64,000 bases of DNA from Lingula anatina (lineage: Eukaryota; Brachiopoda; Lingulata; Lingulida; Lingulidae). The stretch is from positions 1,347,301 to 1,411,300 of the forward strand of contig NW_019774069.1 in the NCBI RefSeq assembly GCF_001039355.2, in the 5' to 3' direction. Under the pieces are notes generated by a model. It searched no databases. It saw only the letters and a program-made list of their open reading frames with translations, and was not told the origin of the DNA. Below are positions 61,201 to 64,000 of this stretch, in pieces. The translations under genes were made by a program, and so were the position numbers. Within the stretch, counting starts at the first letter, position 1. Each line of letters opens with the position of its first letter.

Positions 61201-63953
61201 CTGATAAGATAAAGTTGTGGCACTGAAGTGTTTATGTCAAGCCATTTGTTTCTGTGAGTTTTCCAAGTGACTACACCTTGGGTAGTAAGGTATGCTCAGG
61301 TCTAAGTGAGTACATGTTGTGAAGGGAATGCAGTTTATCCTAGGGTTCATATGAACATATGTTTCTGCACTGATTTTCTTTATTTCAGATTGGTCCATAA
61401 GTTTTGCATTCTTTTGTTATTAATTTATGGCATTCATTTTACATTGTAATAACCAAAAATTGAATATGAGGCAAGCTGATCCAGGGCTGTTTGTGCCACT
61501 CTAACTACATGCATGATGAGATAATTTTTATTTAAGCATAAATGATTATATATTATAAAATTTCTCTCAACACATTCAGATCTGATAAGCTGAAGCCTTT
61601 TTGGTTGTCCATATCTGACGAAGACTTGTCTACCCTGCACATGCTCAGTGATGCTGTGCTGTCTGGGGAGGTCACTTTGGAATACAAGGAGGCTCTGGCC
61701 AGAGCTCTTGATATCCTTGACTGTAAGGTGGTACCTTTCTTTGGTGGCTTCCTCTCTGACCTGAAGACCATCTTGGCTGGGGTACCGAGTATTGTTGTCC
61801 TACCATCAGAAGAAAACCAGTCCCTAGAAGTGAGTTTGAAGTAATCAAAATGTTATATGTTATTCCTTTTGATTATGTATTAATAGTGATGCCTCTATAG
61901 TGATATCTATGTTATTATAGTATAAATTACAAATATCAAAATACTGGAAAAACTCAATACCTATGTCATGATTATTGATTAAGCATCATATAATGATTTT
62001 TTGTAAAAACACTTTCACTATTTATACTTCACAGGCACCCATTATTATCATTATTGCTTCTTTGTAGTTTATTTCTGACTACAATGGAGAGGATAGATTT
62101 ATGACGAGGATTGGTGTGGGGGGTCTTCTGAATGTTGACAAGCTTCGCCAAGCACAAATTGTCTTGGATGACATTGAGCAATTCAGACAACATGGTCGAC
62201 AGCAAGATGCTTCTGATGTAGAGTGCTCATCACTGGATAGGTAGGTATTGTGTAGAAATTGATAAAAGGTATAATTATTGGCTTTTTACTATAAGCAAAA
62301 GTAGTCATGTCTAAGTCTTATAAAAATGCCAAATGATTGAGGTCTCATAGATTACCATGTTTATGGCATCACTGAGAAAAATAGGGTCTATATATAAGGT
62401 GTAAAATAGACAACTTCACGGAGCGAAAAAATAAATTTCTGGAAATATATCAAATTAAATTTTAAGTATGACAACTTTAATCTTTGATGCATTTTGTGTA
62501 ATATGTGTGTGGGTGTACATGCTCTTGTGTGCACAAGAGTGTATGTGTGGAAAGTTGAATGCATATACATATATTACAGGGACAAGAGTGATGCAGAATC
62601 AGACCTTGGTAAAGTAGAAAGAGAAGACAGCGACTATGACCTAGATCTAGACAGCTATCAACCCATCCACCCACTCTCTGCAGACCATGGAGTCACCATC
62701 ATCCCTCCAAAGCAGGCCAAGATCAACCTCCACTACTTGCAGTGCATGCACTTTGGCAGCACAGTGATCCACACAGAGGAGGACAGCTCCAGGTCCGCCA
62801 TATGCTGCCTTAAACTAGAACACACTAACGGCATGCTATCCTGGTGCAAGCCCAGTTGGAGTACCATGAGAGGAGGCTCCACTGACTACTACTTAGGGGG
62901 AGAGTGGGACTCCCCTCCCTCTACAGGGCTAATAAACAGATACACCTATGGGGACCTGGTATGTACGAACTTAGAAGAAGGCTATATAGATCTAAGTTTT
63001 ATCAAGGAGGTTGTTCTGGGCAACCAGTTGATTGACACCACTGTGATATGTAAACGCCATGGCCTTGAAGACCTTACGGCCAACCAGCATTGTGTGTCTA
63101 TCCTGTATGGCACAAATCTCTCTGATAATCGCTGGTTGAATTTTGTGGCACCCAGTAATGTGGTACAGGTATGGTACCTAGGACTGAAGTGTCTTGTAGC
63201 AGCTGTGCGGAGACAGCAGCAGCAGACAGACCAGAGAATACAGTGGTTAAAGGAACAATACTTGCAGCTGTACTACTGGGAAAATAAATGCCAGGGACCA
63301 AACCCTGCTGAGGCTATAAAGGTAAGTTAGGTCTTGTCCTTTAAGCACAAATTCTACTGACTTCTGCAGTATTATGAAGGCATGAATTCTTGTTTAACTG
63401 CACATAAATGCATATGAAAAGTCTTTTCTGCCATACAGTAACTTTAGGTGTTACATGTTTAAGTGTGCAATTATTTCATACACATTTTTGACATAATATA
63501 ACTTTTAATCTTATAATAAGATAAATAATAGATTAAACTGAAGGCACTTGGACAGCCTTATTCCATGGATAATTTTGATAGAACTACTAGCTAATTTCAT
63601 AAATGCACTTATTTATTTATACGATTATCAGCTGATGTTTTTTGTTAATCACAGAGGTATGGCTGGCACAAAAAAATCATAATCGGCATAATGTGTATCA
63701 TATTGCTGTGTTGAATAGGGCCACTTTTCTTTTGTTGCATATTTAGGTATTTGGTGGCCGTAAATGGGACTCGAACACAAACATTCCAAATAGCCCAATC
63801 CCTGGCTCTGGCCCCCAGTCTCAGCAGCCCCAGTCTCAGCAGCCACAGCTCCAGCCACAGCCTAGCACAGGGTTTAAGCGGTCAGCCAGTGTTGGTGTGG
63901 GTCCGCTCAGAACGACCAGAAAATGTCTGAACAGTCCACTGACCTCAATTAGA
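2294..63953 (+). CDS. PLCE1: PLC-epsilon-type RasGEF gene (16 exons, partial at both ends)
   Basis: Whole-gene entry; exons are listed separately. The spliced frame stays open through 16 exons with compatible phases (0,0,1,0,0,0,0,0,2,1,0,2,0,2,0 at the 15 introns). Domain order in the roughly 1,873-residue product: armadillo-like helices (1-396), split REM/RasGEF_N (about 405-975), FERM F2-F3-like (about 1000-1280), CDC25 RasGEF (about 1290-1545), PH-like domain and PLC linker (about 1580-1820), Gln/Pro-rich tail. By family knowledge, PLC epsilon activates small GTPases of the Ras/Rap group through CDC25 and hydrolyses PtdIns(4,5)P2 through a C-terminal barrel at membranes; the barrel would be downstream of this window. 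The PLCE1 call rests on the CDC25 and PH regions and the linker motifs WLKEQYLQLYY, GP.PAEA and FGGRKW. The 5' half is far longer than the roughly 500 residues that precede CDC25 in the human protein as I recall it. A RasGEF paralogue outside PLCE1 is the main alternative. Confidence 0.85.
3582..3730. repeat. 149-bp direct repeat, copy 1
   Basis: Almost identical to 4358-4506 (offset 776), running from CCAGTGATCACTTACC to CCAGAAGGCT. Non-coding. Confidence 0.85.
4235..4700. repeat. Nested tandem duplications
   Basis: A 160-bp block starting TTTTTTAAGCAAAATG recurs at 271-bp offset (4235 and 4506). The second copy of the 149-bp repeat (4358-4506) lies between them. A 36-bp end piece (CTGTATGTGGCAAAAG...) appears three times (4326, 4597, 4665). 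The order shows at least three successive local duplication steps. Confidence 0.8.
5012..5180. mobile_element. GATCGATC foldback repeat, copy 2
   Basis: Left arm TGGATCGATCTAACTCTGTG and right arm ending CAGAGTTAGATTGATCCA are imperfect inverted repeats around about 100 bp. Same family as 6583-6766. Confidence 0.65.
6583..6766. mobile_element. GATCGATC foldback repeat, copy 3
   Basis: The left arm begins AGATCGATCCAATTCACAGG; the right arm ends CTCCATGGAGTTGGTTTGAT followed by CTA. Diverged arms of about 35 bp. No coding content. Confidence 0.55.
6965..7283. mobile_element. CAGGCCT-ended element, copy 1 (319 bp)
   Basis: Long inverted arms: the left begins CAGAGCTACCCAACTATACC, the right ends GGCAGTTGGGTAGGCCTG, and homology continues inwards for about 70 bp (GTAGGTCAGACCACACTACC and its complement). 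The direct flank repeat is AAATT (6960-6964 and 7284-7288). Confidence 0.75.
7765..7803. repeat. AC microsatellite
   Basis: Interrupted (AC)n run 60 bp before the exon 2 acceptor. Confidence 0.95.
7874..8623 (+). CDS. PLCE1: Exon 2: armadillo-like helices with an acidic insert
   Basis: The acceptor is ATCTTTACAG and the donor is CCG|GTGAGT, phase 0 on both sides, giving 250 codons. Helical pairs (CLLHLSTLLTTSIQLL, ALNAINRIIDICIV) are followed by a charged, Cys/His-containing low-complexity insert of about 70 residues ending in the acidic run GGEEEDEFEEENEDH. A further helical block (LQILSARVLALMCH, LKSLVEGLDPNHDP) reads as another armadillo repeat. The role is inferred to be scaffolding or protein binding. 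I see no enzymatic motif. Confidence 0.9.
9983..10250. mobile_element. GATCGATC foldback repeat, copy 4
   Basis: Matches 1563-1799 over its whole length, with an extra roughly 35-bp piece in the loop (near 10085-10120). Confidence 0.65.
10256..10735. repeat. Tandem array, about 140-160-bp unit
   Basis: Three full units and a partial one share GACCTTTGACCTACTTTTC, then ATCTCCAAAACTGGCAGAGA, CCCATAGTTACTATTGAACT and ATACTGGCAATC. It lies directly next to foldback copy 4. The open frame on the minus strand here only reflects the repeat. Confidence 0.85.
13023..13150. repeat. 52-bp tandem repeat, 2.5 copies
   Basis: ATTCCGCTAGGCAC, ATTCTGCTAGGCAT and ATTCTGGTAGGCAC recur at 52-bp spacing with a shared GGGGGCACAATTATTCT segment. 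Confidence 0.8.
13693..13939 (+). CDS. PLCE1: Exon 3: armadillo-repeat end
   Basis: The acceptor is GTTTCATTTCAG; it enters at phase 0 and leaves at phase 1 through the donor T|GTGGGT, which restores the frame of exon 4. A GTATAT donor two codons later would break that frame. LILQALATIALNPSYHQALAEA is the best armadillo-type repeat in the gene. It is followed by KYHAARILVYMG, the motif of a second helix pair. The exon closes the N-terminal helical region just before the REM domain. Confidence 0.88.
13999..14207. repeat. 104-bp tandem duplication
   Basis: ATAGATAACATATAGACT starts both units (13999 and 14103), each ending CAACCATACCTGGCTTA. It begins 60 bp after exon 3. Confidence 0.85.
16452..16905. 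repeat. About 160-bp tandem repeat, three degenerate copies
   Basis: Units begin near 16454, 16619 and 16777 with CATTAGAGTGAGGAAGTTCA or variants, and each carries GATGTGCATGG...GGGTTGGGCTGTC...GGATGATC-like blocks. The third copy is shortened. Confidence 0.75.
19041..19175. repeat. 45-bp triplication
   Basis: Three adjacent copies of a unit starting TTCATTACATATACATCTTA and ending AGATATATCAGATA at exact 45-bp spacing; 45 is divisible by 3, so it also reads as repeated peptide on the minus strand. Confidence 0.9.
20491..20645 (+). CDS. PLCE1: Exon 4: start of the RasGEF N-terminal (REM) domain
   Basis: The acceptor is CTCCCTTTCAG and the donor is CAG|GTAATA. Only the frame entered after two bases is open, which fits exon 3. 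The residues FIELMALGKVIKKDGQGYIE followed by AGSPEGLVMAIIQ match the opening of RasGEF_N domains, whose hallmark is a basic/Gly stretch, then 'AGT.E.LV..L'. In this family REM stabilises the CDC25 catalytic domain. Confidence 0.85.
20646..22166 (+). other. Intron 4 (1.5 kb)
   Basis: Contains degenerate repeats between 20978 and 21320 (variants of CAGTGGGGGATGAAATATGYC and TTAGATAATGTATTTGG), a T-run (about 21109-21123) and a G-run (about 21266). No gene. Confidence 0.8.
22167..23759 (+). CDS. PLCE1: Exon 5: REM domain split by a disordered insert with a His tract
   Basis: The acceptor is ATCTTTACAG and the donor is GAG|GTAAGA, phase 0 on both sides, 531 codons in one exon. About 105 residues continue the REM domain (LYHKPFRELFYSAMPLLIHP and VIRLLYHKMF). 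Roughly 375 polar residues rich in Ser, Pro, Lys and His follow, with a 14-3-3 mode-1-type site RSNSVP (22975-22992) and eight consecutive His codons (23391-23414). The REM ending then resumes: AVMKIIESWVNVCSADFEND and a final FLNKMQSLG helix. The frame is also open for about 100 bases upstream, but the acceptor and phase agree with a start at 22167. Confidence 0.92.
23391..23414 (+). repeat. CAT repeat coding His8
   Basis: Eight in-frame CAT codons within exon 5, part of a longer His-rich stretch. Confidence 0.95.
24228..24279. repeat. 52-bp near-perfect hairpin
   Basis: GGCCGCATTCACATCGAGT (24228-24246) is mirrored exactly by ACTCGATGTGAATGCGGCC (24261-24279) with a 14-base loop. The ends resemble the GGCC-ATTCA family below. 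Confidence 0.85.
25316..25506. mobile_element. GGCC-ATTCA palindromic element with TTA duplication
   Basis: Arms of about 45 bp share GGACTAACAGATCC and its complement, plus TCAAATTTGG/CCATATTTGA. Flanked by TTA on both sides (25313-25315 and 25507-25509), as in PIF/Harbinger-type MITEs. No transposase. Confidence 0.7.
26464..27287. mobile_element. CAGGCCT-ended element with 137-bp arms (824 bp)
   Basis: Arms 26464-26600 and 27150-27287 are inverted copies at high identity. A perfect 6-bp flank repeat CAGTAC lies at 26458-26463 and 27288-27293. The centre (26601-27149) is unique and carries a promoter-like motif on the minus strand (27056-27073, AAGATGGCGGAAG when read in that direction). 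Confidence 0.85.
28293..28468. mobile_element. GGCC-ATTCA palindromic element
   Basis: GGCCCCATTCAGAAAAGGGG and GGGGGCTAACTAGT on the left mirror ACTAGTTAGTCCCCTATTCT and AATGGGGCC on the right. TA-rich flanks; the target duplication is unclear. Confidence 0.7.
30871..30999. mobile_element. CAGGCCT-ended element, short copy (129 bp)
   Basis: Ends CAGGCCTACCCAACTACCAG and CTGGTAGTTGGGTAGGCCTG are perfect 20-bp inverted repeats. The flank repeat is GGAAT (30866-30870 and 31000-31004). Its right half matches copy 1 (6965-7283). Confidence 0.85.
33263..34439. mobile_element. 1.18-kb palindromic element with internal CG-rich subrepeats
   Basis: Ends GGGCCCCTTTACAGTGGACG and GTCCAGTGTAAAGGGGGTT are imperfect inverted repeats, and the arms continue with GGACGC-type subrepeats in opposite orientation. 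The flank triplet TTA is at 33260-33262 and 34440-34442. The left arm has a roughly 30-bp subrepeat (AAGCATCGCCGCGGTCGCAG). The AT-rich centre (about 33650-34090) may be a later insertion. The 152- and 120-residue open frames here come from the subrepeats. Confidence 0.7.
34924..35034. mobile_element. CAGGCCT-ended element, short copy (111 bp)
   Basis: CAGGCCTACCCAACTACCAG on the left and CTGGTAGTTGGATAGGCC plus TTG on the right, with the flank repeat ATGGTC (34918-34923 and 35035-35040). Confidence 0.75.
35289..35375. repeat. AAT microsatellite
   Basis: (AAT)n of about 50 bp, an A-run, then more AAT units. Confidence 0.95.
35917..36279. mobile_element. GGCC-ATTCA palindromic element (363 bp)
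   Basis: Left GGCTATTCACACTAGCATTT and right TTCTAATGTGAATGGCC; the arms share CGACCACGGTCAAG/GACCGCGGTTAACG-type units repeated several times in both directions. The centre is unique. The flanks TTA/TAT do not match fully. Confidence 0.6.
36391..36433. repeat. 43-bp direct repeat, upstream copy
   Basis: Identical to 37829-37871 (CACATTTTAGGTTTCTGTTT and onwards). The two copies flank micro-exon 6. Confidence 0.85.
37422..37490 (+). CDS. PLCE1: Exon 6: 69-bp micro-exon
   Basis: A long T-run and GTAG acceptor and a strong AAG|GTATGT donor bound 23 codons of polar residues (NVDTRKKTNQDN...EQYKK). It is phase 0 on both sides, so it could be skipped without changing the frame. It sits alone between introns of 13.7 and 12.7 kb. 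It links the end of REM to the FERM-like module. Constitutive use cannot be judged; a cassette exon is possible. Confidence 0.65.
42632..42676. repeat. ATGAT pentanucleotide repeat
   Basis: About nine units of a GATAT/ATGAT 5-mer with one interruption. Confidence 0.9.
43918..44154. mobile_element. GGCC-ATTCA palindromic element (237 bp)
   Basis: The left arm GAGCCCATTCAGAACAGAAG then ATCCGAGGATCC mirrors the right arm TCCTCGGATCTTCTGATCTG then AATGGCCTC. Inner blocks GATCAAATATGG/CCATATTTGATC also pair. No transposase. Confidence 0.7.
44158..44239. repeat. 82-bp nested hairpin
   Basis: AAGAGCATCATCA (44158-44170) pairs perfectly with TGATGATGCTCTT (44227-44239), and inside it CACAGGTC pairs with GACCTGTG. 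It begins three bases after the preceding element. Confidence 0.75.
44920..45336 (-). CDS. Hypothetical 138-residue protein (intronic, minus strand)
   Basis: Uninterrupted frame inside intron 6, opposite to the host gene. It has a helical N-terminal half (ENFLKSQYNDKLNQERINKL) and a strand-rich second half (INVHWKMKSFWSF, ITIKLVITRVKAM), ending in a basic tail. I recognise no family. In its favour: it is the longest minus-strand frame of the intron, and a CpG-containing patch with ATGGC-type promoter motifs lies upstream (45340-45620). Against it: no polyadenylation signal is seen close by. It could be a retrocopy, a last exon, or chance. Confidence 0.25.
   Translation of the reverse strand: MEMRIWNSFLHIAVGKVCISENFLKSQYNDKLNQERINKLSVERSICLGEIVQLVVNEFKGFINVHWKMKSFWSFSTDVDITIKLVITRVKAMTTGHNVGGDMLSMESRTDFFHACTTNGALDCYTKERRKKTKLPNR
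49324..49437 (-). CDS. Candidate isolated minus-strand exon (38 codons)
   Basis: On the minus strand, a CCACACACACACAG acceptor and a CAG|GTATTT donor bound a 114-bp phase-0 segment coding FEHLLAHVNCAMCRLLNLCH followed by RAVPGQMAAYLIVNSSQ. The composition is protein-like, but no partner exon is convincing, so it could be a nested gene, an exon relic, or chance. Confidence 0.25.
50175..50570 (+). CDS. PLCE1: Exon 7: FERM F2-like helical lobe
   Basis: The acceptor is GTATTTTCAG and the donor is AAA|GTAAGT, phase 0 on both sides, 132 codons. The opening LQQLIVSGELPCSKEEAATL, followed by AGIQLHIEEAW, matches the first helices of a FERM central (F2) lobe, where the pattern is 'L+..I..G.LP.....A..LA...'. 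A basic helical stretch follows (LTRKKELIRTQKALKL, SSRRKLVRQLTCVS). No ubiquitin-like F1 lobe is recognisable upstream. Confidence 0.9.
50861..50903. mobile_element. GATCGATC foldback repeat, right half only
   Basis: GCATTCAGCCAATGCCCCCA followed by TGGAGTTGGATGGATCTA resembles the right arms of copies 2 and 3. The left arm is absent. Confidence 0.45.
52224..52259. repeat. A-run of 36
   Basis: Uninterrupted poly-A; no retroelement body was recognised next to it. Confidence 0.95.
52621..52770 (+). CDS. PLCE1: Exon 8: FERM F2-F3 junction
   Basis: The acceptor is TTTTTTTAG and the donor is AAG|GTAACC, phase 0, 50 codons. LKQLYIKICKNLPAYGCKLF leading into QVKELIRG reproduces the end of an F2 lobe and first strand of F3 as in talin and kindlin FERM domains ('..Y...LP.YG..+F.VKE'). 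Confidence 0.9.
52771..56913 (+). other. Intron 8 (4.1 kb)
   Basis: AT-rich with an AATC repeat (54070-54104) and a short TTA repeat (about 54163-54181). No other feature. Confidence 0.8.
54070..54104. repeat. AATC tetranucleotide repeat
   Basis: About eight units, with one T-for-C change. Confidence 0.9.
56914..57044 (+). CDS. PLCE1: Exon 9: FERM F3 (PTB/PH-like) strands
   Basis: The acceptor is CTCCCTTGCAG and the donor is AA|GTAAGA (phase 2). The residues VGRILAVSASKIQLLDSKSR, then FIVRSQPASSLQVWNR, follow the F3 strand pattern: a hydrophobic strand, 'I.LLD..+..' and then a Trp-containing strand. The F3 lobe in talin-type FERM domains binds NPxY tails or lipids; whether this one does is not shown. 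Confidence 0.9.
57045..57761 (+). other. Intron 9 (0.7 kb)
   Basis: AT-rich, no feature seen. Confidence 0.85.
57762..57919 (+). CDS. PLCE1: Exon 10: end of the FERM F3-like lobe
   Basis: The acceptor CACTTTCAG and donor G|GTATGA give phase 2 in and phase 1 out, both matching the neighbours. LVLEFFGTRPWVLSMALADS is a strand pair, and YKEVTSALWEVLGM is the closing amphipathic helix of a PH/PTB fold. The tail (SMRRDSWNYL) leads into the CDC25 domain. Confidence 0.88.
58839..59490. repeat. 104-bp direct repeats flanking a 444-bp insert and an N
   Basis: TGAAGACTTGACTGGGTTAA starts both copies (58839 and 59387) and both end ACATTAAAATAT, 548 bp apart. The N immediately precedes the second copy. 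This is the signature of a contig overlap or allele left in the assembly. Confidence 0.85.
58950..59077. repeat. 16-bp minisatellite, 8 units
   Basis: Units of GTTCGCTATGCCGAAG with GCCGAGGG, GTTATG, CTGAGC and CTATAC variants. The unit contains the near-palindrome TTCGCTATGCCGAA and is much richer in CG than its surroundings. Confidence 0.92.
59781..60040 (+). CDS. PLCE1: Exon 11: start of the CDC25 RasGEF domain
   Basis: The acceptor TTTGCTTTAG is chosen over an alternative TTTTAG six bases later because it restores phase 1 (joined codon GAT). The donor is GAG|GTAACA. LLHFPEEVAFMLTKVERELF followed by QQVTPVQYIRQL is the diagnostic opening of CDC25 domains ('P.E+A..LT..E..LF..+.P.+++'), and it matches the human PLC epsilon exchange domain as I recall it. 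This is where clear PLCE1 similarity begins. Confidence 0.93.
60041..60987 (+). other. Intron 11 (0.9 kb)
   Basis: AT-rich; no feature seen. Confidence 0.85.
60988..61133 (+). CDS. PLCE1: Exon 12: CDC25 RasGEF core
   Basis: The acceptor is TTGTTACAG and the donor is AA|GTATGT (phase 2). The motif VSSWVTHLI, then RKAVLSCILRLVSACWSLGN and FNTAVEVLAGLK correspond to 'WV...I......R+.++.+++.+A..C..L.NFN....I+.GL', the core of the Ras-exchange domain. The VSSWVT phrase is characteristic of the PLC epsilon branch. Confidence 0.95.
61134..61579 (+). other. Intron 12 (446 bp)
   Basis: Nothing recognised. Confidence 0.85.
61580..61829 (+). CDS. PLCE1: Exon 13: CDC25 RasGEF, region of the catalytic hairpin
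   Basis: The acceptor is ACATTCAG and the donor is GAA|GTGAGT, phase 2 in and phase 0 out. KEALARALDILDCKVVPFFG, then GFLSDLKTILAG match the conserved 'YR.....+....P..P.+G.+L.DL..+..G' block that precedes the helical hairpin used to open the Ras nucleotide site. Confidence 0.95.
62068..62240 (+). CDS. PLCE1: Exon 14: end of the CDC25 domain
   Basis: The acceptor is TCTTTGTAG and the donor is AG|GTAGGT (phase 2). FISDYNGEDRFMTRIGVGGL is close to the equivalent human PLC epsilon segment. AQIVLDDIEQFRQHGRQ is the final amphipathic helix seen in CDC25 domains. An acidic/polar linker follows. Confidence 0.94.
62241..62579 (+). other. Intron 14 (339 bp)
   Basis: Only a GT-rich stretch (about 62500-62550) before the acceptor. 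Confidence 0.85.
62580..63321 (+). CDS. PLCE1: Exon 15: acidic linker, PLC-epsilon PH-like domain and PLC linker
   Basis: The acceptor is ATATTACAG and the donor is AAG|GTAAGT, phase 2 in and phase 0 out. After a Ser/Asp-rich linker (DSDYDLDLDS), the PH-like domain runs through LQCMHFGSTVIH, LEHTNGMLSWCKPSW, VCKRHGLEDL, VSILYGTNLSDNRWLNFVAP and the C-terminal helix VVQVWYLGLKCLVAAVR. The segment RIQWLKEQYLQLYYWE then GPNPAEAIK is the conserved link to the EF-hand part of PLC enzymes. The PH domain positions the enzyme at membranes by family analogy. Confidence 0.96.
63322..63746 (+). other. Intron 15 (425 bp)
   Basis: AT-rich; nothing recognised. Confidence 0.85.
63747..63953 (+). CDS. PLCE1: Exon 16: PLC linker with a Gln/Pro-rich tail
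   Basis: The acceptor is GCATATTTAG. The exon starts VFGGRKWDSN, the PLC epsilon 'FGGR+W' motif, then becomes Gln/Pro-rich (SQQPQSQQPQLQPQP) with a basic Ser motif FKRSASVG that could be a basophilic-kinase site. I end it at the donor AGA|GTATGA, one codon before an in-frame TGA at 63957-63959; reading straight through would end the protein there. Because the PLC barrel must follow in a functional PLCE1, splicing is the better reading. Confidence 0.85.
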
Positions 63954-64000
63954 GTATGATATAAAATTTTTGTCTAATTAAAACTTAACACTTTTCAGAG

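Noticed and set aside
59781-63953. Splitting the locus into two genes at intron 10
   Set aside because: Exon 10 leaves and exon 11 enters in the same phase, and a REM domain upstream makes sense only with the CDC25 domain downstream. No stop codon with polyadenylation signal or new first exon is seen, though transcripts should confirm it.

Overview
The window is animal nuclear DNA. It is AT-rich, it has GT...AG introns from 0.24 to 13.7 kb, microsatellites, and several families of short palindromic DNA-transposon relics. The mixture looks like a marine invertebrate (ambulacrarian, cephalochordate or lophotrochozoan), but the sequence alone does not fix the species. Single N characters at 889 and 59386 mark draft-assembly joins.

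One plus-strand gene fills almost the whole window. I reconstruct 16 coding exons (2294-63953, about 1,873 codons). Every exon has AG/GT borders and every splice phase matches its neighbour. Both gene ends are uncertain: the start is either just upstream or at an ATG at 2239, and the gene continues past 63953. The 3' exons (59781 onwards) encode a CDC25-type RasGEF domain and then a PH-like domain with the linker typical of phospholipase C epsilon (PLCE1), so I call it a PLCE1-type gene. The EF hands, X/Y catalytic barrel, C2 and RA domains would lie beyond the window.

The 5' two thirds are the surprise. Before the CDC25 domain the same reading frame encodes an all-helical armadillo-like region (exons 1-3), a RasGEF N-terminal (REM) domain split by a disordered insert of about 400 residues with a His8 tract and a 14-3-3-type site (exons 4-5), and a FERM F2-F3-like module (exons 7-10) lying between REM and CDC25. 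I do not know of this arrangement in vertebrate PLC epsilon.

Layout: 1-1850 is repeats and a 0.62-kb duplication. 1860-1900 has promoter-like CRE and ETS motifs. 2294-13939 holds armadillo exons 1-3. 20491-23759 holds the REM exons. 23760-50174 is two very large introns around one 69-bp exon; they hold most of the transposon relics and a few weak minus-strand coding candidates. 50175-57919 holds the FERM-like exons. 59781-62240 holds the CDC25 exons and 62580-63953 the PH-like exons.

Repeats fall into at least three palindromic families: CAGGCCT ends with 5-6 bp target duplications (4 copies), GGCC-ATTCA ends with some TTA duplications (6 copies), and a GATCGATC foldback (5 copies). I saw no intact tRNA or rRNA gene, no CRISPR array and no bacterial features.
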